DNA of 64,000 nucleotides, from NCBI GenBank assembly GCA_023213395.1, contig CM041465.1, positions 19,096,001 to 19,160,000 on the forward strand, given 5' to 3'. Below, in pieces: positions 56,307-64,000 of the stretch. The notes under the pieces were generated by a model. The model was not told where the DNA came from and did not search any database. It was given only the letters and a program-made list of their open reading frames with translations. Both the position numbers and the translations under genes were made by a program. The DNA comes from Cycas panzhihuaensis (lineage: Eukaryota > Cycadophyta). Positions within the stretch are counted from its first letter, which is position 1, and the number at the start of each line of letters is the position of its first letter.

Positions 56307-58155
56307 TAGTCTCTGCCAAGTTCGTTAGCCAATCTTCTATCCAACTTCCTACTTCTTTCCTCTATGGTTCTCCCATTAATGGCTATATTCTACTAAAATG
56401 AAGTAGTATTATTTTCTTTGGTTTGTCAACTAAATAAAAGTCTCTATAGCTTCATATGTTGGTTACATTTATGATTCAGAGGCTCATTGTACTATTTGCT
56501 AGCTACTCTCTCAAAGATTTCATAAAATTTCATTATAAAAGGATTTATGTGTCTACTGAATAGATGATTGTTCGATGGTTTCAATATAGTATTTTAGGTT
56601 GCATTCAAAATCTATTTATTAGCTCTATTGAGCCATATTTATTCATACTTACATCCCTACATTGGTGTTATCTTGGATAAAAATTGTAAGGGTGTCCCAT
56701 TAATACATCTATAACCCTATTTAATACTCTCCATGAACTATTTCAACCACTGTGTGGCCTTCTACATGCTCTTCGTTGTCTGACTACTATTTGTGGCCTA
56801 GCTCTCAGTTATGCTTACGTACATCTGTGTGGCCCCTTTTTACATAGTTCTCTATTAACACTACATCTGCATGGCCTATTTATGCCCATGAAACCCCATT
56901 TAATATCTTATGTGGCCTCCAATTTGCTCGATCAGTCTCCACATCTCAATGTTCCTACTATTCATAAGCCCAGTTGGCCCTGCATGCCCTCTATTTGTAA
57001 TTGATTAATTTACTACCCCCATGTTCATCTTGTGTAGCCTCTAATTCTTTGTTACCATGTCTTCATAATGCCATTTCCATCTTTGGCTACTATTTTTTAT
57101 TGATCTTATGGCATTTTATGATTATGTAGAGATTGGTACTAATCTAGATTAATATAGAGTGACATTCAAAGATGATTATAAAGGAAAACATGCTCTAATT
57201 CCTTTGATTTATAGTGAATTGAGGATTGAGATAGTATTGCTAATTTCATTTCACTTTTATATATAGTTGGACAAATAAAAGAATGCCATATTACCATTCA
57301 ATCTAACTATAGTTGAGTTTTCTTCATAGTGGAGAAGATAGATTGGGATTCTATTACTTCTATAAAGAGATTTTACCTCCTATATCCACTTTGTTTAATC
57401 AATTTCTCAAAATCCCACTTCATGATTTTGAGTTTTATGTAGTTTTAAAAACTTTAGGTTATACAAATTAGTATATTCTTAGATTATTTCATTTTTTATA
57501 TAATTCATAACCTAAAGTTATTTTTTTAAATTATTTTGTAATAATTTTAAATATATTTTAGGTAATTTTTAAATCTTTAAGGGTCTTTGTTTTTGTTTTT
57601 CTACTTAAAACATTAAAATAAATCCATTAATTACTAAATATTTTTAAAATTAATCAAAACATTAAAAAGATAAAAGCTAAAAGAGCTACCTAATTACTAG
57701 CCTTCCAAGGGGAATGATTAGGATCCCTGAAGTTATCTCTCTACGCATGCCATCAGTCCTTCTTAAATTTTATAGATATTAGAGAAACCCTTTAGCTACT
57801 AGGTGTAATCAATAGTAGGCTTGGGTGTATATACACAAAACCTTAGAGTTTGGATACAAGGATATACCCAAAGGGAGTGAACGCCTTAGTTATAAGTATG
57901 CCCTTAGATGAGGATCTATCGTTCAAGTTATAAACCTGGTGTATGTTAGTCAATAATATTAGGGTAGTAGTTGAGCCTTCTATAGTGCTTGTGTACCTTT
58001 GGGTATATTAGGTCCTTAAACTATCATATATGAGTAGGTATATCATCATACATGATCATCTCAACTACCAAGGGCTATTTAGGAGTGAAGGCACTAAGAT
58101 TTAGATCCTAGACTTGATCACCTTTTTTAGGTAAATAGGACACATATTAAACACT
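56307..58155 (+). other. C3 long leader with recurring TGTGGCC-like motif
   Basis: About 1.85 kb without coding signal. Between 56740 and 57100 a TGTGGCC or close variant recurs about every 40-60 bases, in a diverged tandem array. C/T-rich. Confidence 0.55.
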
Positions 58156-59010
58156 ATGGCACTTCAAATGATTGTAGCTAATACCATTAAATTATCTGAT
58201 AGTGATAACTTCTTAGCTTGGAAGAAATACATCAAGAATATTTTAATTATAAACAAACTTTATCCTTATATTTCTAGAAAGATTCCTAAGCTAATTCCTA
58301 CTCAATATCCTAATGATCCTAATAACCTTATTCCACCTAATCTTGATGCTATAGATACTTTTGCTAAGTTTAATGAAGTTTCAGTTTCCTTTCTTCATTT
58401 TTCCTATGAGGATAATATTGACCAGAATATAGAACTTACCCCTACCTTTGCAAATACATGGAATATCATTTGTTCACTCTATGAGAGGAAGGATAATGTT
58501 ACGATAGTGATGATCAAAGCCCAACTTTTCTCCATTCTATTTATAAGATTTGTAGTAGCTCACTTATCCAAGATTAAAGTGATTAAGAACTAGTTGATAA
58601 TTATGGGCTAGCCACTAGAGGATAATGATATTATTACTGCATTATTAATGTTTTACCACCTAGTTATAATGCCTTCATATACAATCTATCACATACATAT
58701 CAACTTACTACTATTGATTTTAATATATTGGAGGGTCTATTACTCTAGGAAGAATGCATTTTGAACCATTTAGGAAATCTAGGTGCTTCCTTTTCCACAC
58801 TAGCATTTGTAGCCAGACATAGAGGAAGACCTCAACATCCATAATTAACACATTGGTTTGGTTTAATGAATTTGAAATAGTAGCCTTATCAATATCCTAA
58901 TTAGTAATTATATTAACCATGTTAGCCTTAACCATCCTATAATCCTCAAGTTGTTTATTACTATTATGGTAAACCTAGACACGTAGCACGAAACTATAGG
59001 AAAATGAGAG
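58156..59010 (+). pseudogene. gag: C3 gag
   Basis: Open from ATG 58156 for 145 codons: MALQMIVANTIKLSDSDNFL, AWKKYIKNILIINKLYPYIS, and NTWNIICSLYERKDNVTIVM, the copia gag pattern (L.G.NF..W...+...L). The zinc knuckle at 58958-59006 reads YYYGKPRHVARNYRKM. The expected Cys codons are TAT (Tyr), two G-to-A changes, so it can no longer bind zinc. Stops lie between the two parts. Confidence 0.8.
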
Positions 59011-59219
59011 TTGACCTTTAGCAACAATGGTTTCGAAATCTCCCCACTATGTGAGCTAATCAAAGTCATGGATATGGAAACTATTAGGGACCTATGAGAC
59101 TGAATCAACCAAATTACTAGGTACCAAGGAGATAAAATCAAAATGCTCCTTAGAGGAACTAGTAGAATACAAATTATAACTAGAGATAAAACTAGGGAAG
59201 CCACATTGTTGACTCTCAA

Positions 59220-59520
59220 AACCTTTTCTTTATTACTTTATCATCACATCATTCTAATATTTTTTGGTTGATTAATTCAAGTGCCTCCCAACACATTATA
59301 GGTTTAGAAGAGCTCCTAATTGATATAAGATCGATTATAGATCAATCAATTACCTTTAGAGATGATGGTACATTTGAGGTTGCTAAGATTAACAACACTC
59401 CTATCTTATTAAAGAATTCAAACACTCCTCATCATATCAATGATATATTCTATGTACCTAACATGAAACGCAACTTACTTTTAGTTAGAAACAAAAATAA
59501 ATAAAACTTTAATATTTTAT
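59220..59520 (+). pseudogene. pol: C3 aspartic protease
   Basis: LINSSASQHIIGLEELLIDI replaces LIDSGASQHITG: both the catalytic Asp and the Gly are lost (D to N, G to S). The downstream part has TPHHINDIFYVPNMKRNLLL, as expected (I.NVFYVP...NLLSV). Confidence 0.8.
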
Positions 59521-59699
59521 TTAGCCATCTTGGAAAATACTTGATTACAAATTTAAATGGAAACTTAATTTCCTTTAGATATAAAGATCAAGGACTCTAC
59601 AATCTTGATGCTATGACCAAACCATCGATCCATACTAATAAATTTATTTCTTATAGTAATTAAGTGTTAATTCTTAATCTGTCTACCTTGGTATCAAAT

Positions 59700-60140
59700 T
59701 TAAATGATCAATTTACTTCTCAAACATATGTTTCTCTTAAGATTTTGAAAGACTAGTTATGGCATCAATGCCTAGGTATATTTAGAAATCTATATGTTGA
59801 TGTCTTAAGCATCCTTTAGAGGTTGTCGATATTTTATCATATTCATTTATGATTACTCTAGAAAAGCCTAGGTATATTTCATGAAGTAGAAATTAGAAGC
59901 TCTTAACAAATTTGAAGAGTTTAAACATGGTGCACAAATTGAATTTAGAAGGCCACTAATAATCCTATGTTATGATAATAGAAGTGAATACACATCTAAT
60001 GAGTTCACCCAATTCTTTAAGGATAATGGCATCAAATGATGGTTTTTTGCCCCATATACACCTCAGTAGAATGGTGTTCAACAAAGGCAAATACATGCTT
60101 ACTATCATGAGTTTAGGACTTTAATTTTGGGCTAAAGACC
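59700..60140 (+). pseudogene. pol: C3 integrase
   Basis: Broken frames give DQLWHQCLG (zinc-domain tryptophan/histidine region), KAWVYFMK*KLEALNKFEEF, CYDNRSEYTSNEFTQFFKDN with the second catalytic Asp, and PYTPQ*NGVQQRQ, where the catalytic Glu is changed to Gln. The piece 60140-60420 continues with the C-terminal ISYQPSYKAYKLYD motif. Confidence 0.75.
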
Positions 60141-60769
60141 TTCATATAGTAGTATACCTCACAAATAGAAGTCCTACCAAGGGTGTGTTAAACATCACTC
60201 TTAAGGAGGCTTGGTTAGGTCAAAAACCTATGGTCTCACACTTGCATACTTTTGGTTATATAAATTATATGCTTATACCAAAAGAATAAATGAAAAAGTT
60301 AGATGATAAGAAAAGGAAATGTATCTTTATTAGTTATCAACCTAGCTACAAAGCATATAAATTATATGATCTTGCCACCAACTAAATGCATACATCTTAG
60401 GATGTTATATTCTCAAAAGAGAACTAGGATGTGGATACGAATCAAATTCCATTCATTAATAATTAGCCAAATAAAGTACTAGTTGCTCCTCCTACTTCAT
60501 GAAATGTTCCTCTAGTACACATGCCTCTAGCATCAATATTTACTCTTAGTTCCATGTCTACTCCACCTACCATTACATTTACATATGTCCCTATCATTAC
60601 TTTAAAGGATATTTCAGAGGAGGCTACTTAGAAATGGATGTCTGAATAGTACATGTAGACAACCTCTTCTACTCCTTCACTACCATAATAAGTGAAGAGA
60701 TAATCAAAATACAAGTCATCCACTAACTTTTCCTTAATGGAAAAAGTATTGTTAGCTCCTAAACTCTCA

Positions 60770-61460
60770 ACTTTTAAGGAAGCTACTGCAGATCCAAAAT
60801 GGCAAGTAGCAATGACTAAAGAAATGGATTCTATCCAATAGAATGATACTTGGGGTCTTATTGATCTACATGAAGGGAAGAAACTAATTGATTGTAGATG
60901 GATTTACAAAATAAAATTTCATGCAGATGGCTCCATTAAGTGACATAAATCCCATTTGGTTACCAAAGGTTTCAAATAGATTAAAAGTATTAACTATGAT
61001 GATACATTTACACCAATTGCCAACATGGCCACTGTCAAGCTTATTTTGGCACTTGCAACTCAATTCAAGTGGCATGTATACTAAATGGATGCAAAAAATA
61101 CCTTCTTAAATGGAAACTTACAAGAGTAAATCTACATAAATTATCCTCTTAACTTTGTTGTTCATGGAAAAGAACACCTTGTTTGTTAACTTAAAAGGAC
61201 ATTGTATGGTCTTAAATAATCATCTCATGCTTGGTACATGAAGATTGATGATTATTTTCAAAAGCATAGACTTATTTACTCATCTTCATATTCAAATTTG
61301 TATATAAGAATCCATAATGGTTTAATCACTCTGGTTGTACTATAGAGTGGATTATATTTCTCTAGGGAGAACTAAAAAGTAGCTTTGAGATAATTGACCA
61401 AGTTATTCTATTATTTTCTTAGCATGGGTGTTTTATAGGAGTCATGCTATGTTTTCCTTT
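60770..61460 (+). pseudogene. pol: C3 reverse transcriptase
   Basis: Blocks in changing frames: TADPKWQVAMTKEMDSIQ, NDTWGLIDLHEGKKLIDCRW, IYKIKFHADGSI, YDDTFTPIANMATVKLILAL, MDAKNTFLNGNLQE. The YVDD box region near 61340 is degraded to RVDY. It is the copia RT order, and multiple stops are present. Confidence 0.8.
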
Positions 61461-62250
61461 TATAATCAAAATATGTAAAGGAAACTCTTCAAAAATATAG
61501 GATGGATGAATGTAAACCATTACCAACTCCTATGGAGACATGGCTAAAATTGGATAGTGATGAGTGTGGAAAACCTATAGATCCAATGTTGTATAGACAA
61601 CTTATGGTAAAACTAATTTACCTCATGCATACTTGACTAGACATTGCCTATGCTAGTAGAATCTACTCTAGGCTCATGACACAACCTATAATTTCACATT
61701 AGAAAGTAGTAATGAGGATCGTAAAATATCTTTGGGGTACTCTTCAGTTGGACTTGATTACTATCATGTGGAGGATCCTTTATTAATAGGTTACATAGAT
61801 GCAAATTGGGCTGGATTTAAAGATAGTCATAGGTCAACCTTAGGCTACTATTTTAACTTGGGTTCTACTTTAGTTTTATGGTCCTATAAAATGTAGCCTA
61901 ATATCACACTTTCTTCAACTAAAGTTAAGTATAAAGATGTCATTAGTATATCTACTAAGGCTATTTATCTTAGAAGGATTATTGAAGAGCTTAGTATTAG
62001 TCAAATGCAATCTACATCATTGTTTTGTGATAATCAAAGTGTTCTTAAATTGACTAAGAATCCTGTGTTCTATGTTAGAACTAAACACATCAAGGTTCAC
62101 CATCACTTCATCAAGGAACATGCATAAGATGGTGAGATAGATTTGATCTATAAGCCTACCAAAGAATAGATTATAAATATATTCATAAAAGCAATCTCTT
62201 GTGATAAATTTGAAAGGTTTTGGCTTGGCCTCAATGTCAAAAGTAATGAA
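61461..62250 (+). pseudogene. pol: C3 RT C-terminus and RNase H
   Basis: RT C-terminal part: MDECKPLPTPMETWLKLDSD and YRQLMVKLIYLMHT. RNase H: ANWAGFKDSHRSTLGYYFNL, SSTKVKYKDVISISTKAIYL, SLFCDNQSVLKLTKNPVFYV, RTKHIKVHHHFIKEHA. The catalytic A.W box keeps its residues, but Asp after the first Ala is not visible. Ends in CDKFERFWLGLN before the PPT. Confidence 0.78.
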
Positions 62251-62259
62251 CTCATCATT

Positions 62260-62268
62260 AAGGGAGGG
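62260..62268 (+). other. C3 polypurine tract
   Basis: AAGGGAGGG directly before the 3' LTR start TGATAGAAG. Confidence 0.85.
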
Positions 62269-62733
62269 TGATAGAAGAATTAATGATTATTTCATTAATG
62301 GATCATATGTATCATTAATGTAATGGTTGTATATACTTTATGACTGAGGGATTCATTTATATAAATGGGTTTAGTCACAACTTAATGTTGTGAGCTTAGT
62401 TGTATGGTTTTGTATTTTGTCCTCATTTGTAAATATCATAAGTTATTTTAATCATGCAAGGTGTCAATTATCACCTTATATGATCTTACAAGTCATATTC
62501 TCTTTGTGCTTTATAATAGCCACTTTTTGTTTTATGTACAAGGATTTCATGTGATATTTTCAATATATTATATACTTTAATTTTCATATGAATGAATTGA
62601 ATGATGAAAGTTTACTTTGGAGCATTTGAGATTAATTCTAATACTTAGTTTTTTATGTATTATATGAATATTTTGAGGATTCTTTGAGTCTCAAACCTAG
62701 GTTGTAAACTAGGTAAACTTCCATCCTCTTTCA
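62269..62733 (+). repeat. C3 3' LTR (465 bp)
   Basis: Starts TGATAGAAGAATTAATGATT, ends CATCCTCTTTCA. Pairs with 55819-56292. Confidence 0.92.
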
Positions 62734-62738
62734 CCATT

Positions 62739-63439
62739 ATCCTCTTTTGATGAAAGACTAATAATGTCCTTGGAAGGTAAGAGATATGATATTCTTAACA
62801 AGGAATAAAACTCCAAAAAACAGTATGAAGAAATAAATATTAATAGGGTTACATCAATAGAAAAAGGAGGATTACTTTGAGAAACTACAAGGGGCATTCC
62901 TCTTAGGTTTTAAACTAGCTATTATAAATGACCAGCAAAGTGATCACTTAGAGGAGGAAACACATAATATAGTGAGAGTTCCTTTAACTCTATTGACCTT
63001 ATTTATGTGAAGGAACTTAGGATTCTATTTGTATTACCTAAGAAACATTGCGTAGGTGTCCATCAACATCATGCATATCCTATCAATATTCATCCAAACA
63101 ATGCATCCCCTAGGGAGTCACATCCATTAGAAAAATCTTGGAGTGTTCTTTTGTTAAGGAAAATGAACCAAGATATTATGGTGATAAGGGTCCTTAAGCC
63201 AAGGATACATTAAGAAAACCATCAACCTAACCTTTCATCAACTTCTTAAAGTAATCCTTTTCCTTTTAGATATATGACTTAAACACTATTTATTACTTCC
63301 AATCTTATTATCAAAAACTTGGAAATATAAAGATGTGGTAAAGTGAAGATAAACCTAAATAGCAAGCATGGGTAAAAGAATGGATATGCAGTTTATACTT
63401 AGTTTAAAGTATGTCATAGATTAATCTCATTATAGAGCA
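62739..63439. other. Unassigned stretch between C3 and G4 integrase
   Basis: No domain recognised. In the G4 reading it is the spacer between the integrase end and the 3' end of the antisense gene, equivalent to 40321-41033 in G3. Confidence 0.4.
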
Positions 63440-64000
63440 AACAAGATGATGAGATATGCACGGTATAAGTGAAGGAATTGAGAGTTAACTAGACTCTTAA
63501 GTTTACTTCTATCCATTAGGGAAATACAATAGGCTCCATTATTGAGATCTTCTATCATGAGGTAAGGACATACCCATTTTGATACAAACTTACACTATTT
63601 ACCATAGAGATATTCCAATTTTAGCACCTTATTATTAACTTTAAATTTATAGGGTCAAAGATTCTTATCTTATTTAGCTTGTGCCTTCTTTTTTGAAGAG
63701 ATATTAATATGATAGGCACAAAGTTGAATCTCATCAAACTACTCCAGCTCAAGTAGGTGAGATTGGTATAGCTACTCATCAATATCAAGCTCTTTAGGAG
63801 GGATGTGGAGTGATAGGATTTTAACCTCAAGGGCTAAACTAGCCTTGATGCCATAAAGAAGTGAAAAATAGGTCATCTCTATAACAATGTGAATAGCAGT
63901 ATGATATTCCTAGAGAGTTATAGAGAGTTAGGTATGTTATTCTCTTTGAGAGGTTGATATAGTTATAGCCAAGACCTTAGCTAATATGTTATTAAATTCC
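63440..64000 (-). pseudogene. pol: G4 integrase C-terminal part (continues beyond window)
   Basis: Minus translation (frames joined) gives SLLYGIKASLALEVKILSLH, IPPKELDIDE, LELE*FDEIQLCAYHI, FKVNNKVLKLEYLYGK and SKWVCPYLMIEDLNNGAYCI. LVYG.EAVLP.E......L and F..GD.VL......KW.GPY.+.E.L.NGAYRL are the integrase C-terminal pattern of gypsy elements. The last block aligns with the end of the fused G3 ORF (PRWVGPFVIIESLDNGAYRI). RT should lie to the right, outside the window. Confidence 0.72.

Larger units (their letters stand above)
55819..62733 (+). mobile_element. C3: decayed Ty1/copia element
   Basis: LTRs 55819-56292 and 62269-62733 (474 and 465 bp). Flanks CCTTT (55814-55818) and CCATT (62734-62738) may be a TSD with one change. 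Order on plus: LTR, Met-type primer site, long leader, gag, protease, integrase, RT, RNase H, polypurine tract, LTR, the copia order. Nearly every domain has stops and lost catalytic residues. It interrupts what I read as G4. Confidence 0.9.

Overview
This is a gene-poor plant nuclear window made almost entirely of nested LTR retrotransposons. I see no intact host gene, tRNA, rRNA or CRISPR array. Ty3/gypsy elements with a gag-PR-RT-RH-INT order, an antisense plant-mobile-domain ORF and an archaeal-type RNase H, beside Ty1/copia elements with initiator-tRNA-Met primer sites, indicate a land plant with a large repeat-rich genome. The species cannot be named from this sequence; a gymnosperm or another large-genome seed plant is a guess.

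Layout. I use local names G1-G4 for gypsy and C1-C3 for copia. G1 (1-9375, minus) is a decayed gypsy element cut by the window edge: integrase, RNase H, RT, protease, gag, primer site and a ~3.2 kb LTR. It abuts an older LTR fragment (9376-10672, minus) that I tentatively assign to G4. G2 (plus) starts at 10944 and has ~2.3 kb LTRs. Its 3' LTR is split by C1 (25000-31859, plus, TSD GTGCT). G3 (33329-47438, plus, TSD CCACC) landed on the last bases of that LTR, so the right copy of G2's own TSD (CCTAC) lies beyond G3 at 47442-47446. C2 (47843-53121, minus, TSD ATATA) follows. Then come an antisense-ORF remnant (about 53990-55800), C3 (55819-62733, plus), and a gypsy integrase end (63440-64000, minus). 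The last two gypsy pieces, with 9376-10943, can be read as one very old minus-strand element, G4, broken up by all the others.

G3 is the youngest and most informative gypsy copy. It is GC-richer, has 2.58 kb LTRs and long near-open frames. Its pol is internally deleted: the first residues of RT run straight into the integrase C-terminus. Between pol and the 3' LTR it carries a minus-strand gene with a plant mobile domain and its own TATA box, then a sense-strand archaeal-type RNase H with all four catalytic acidic residues. G2 and G4 carry decayed copies of the same antisense gene. The nearest known group is the Tat lineage of Ty3/gypsy, which is known for extra antisense ORFs and a second RNase H.

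C1 holds a short fragment resembling ribose-5-phosphate isomerase, possibly a captured host exon, and LTRs that appear to have absorbed an older primer-binding site. C2 is a complete but decayed 5.3 kb copia element with 205 bp LTRs. C3 is a heavily decayed copia element with ~470 bp LTRs. Coordinates of decayed domains are approximate (tens of bases); LTR ends supported by TSDs are exact to the base as read by eye.
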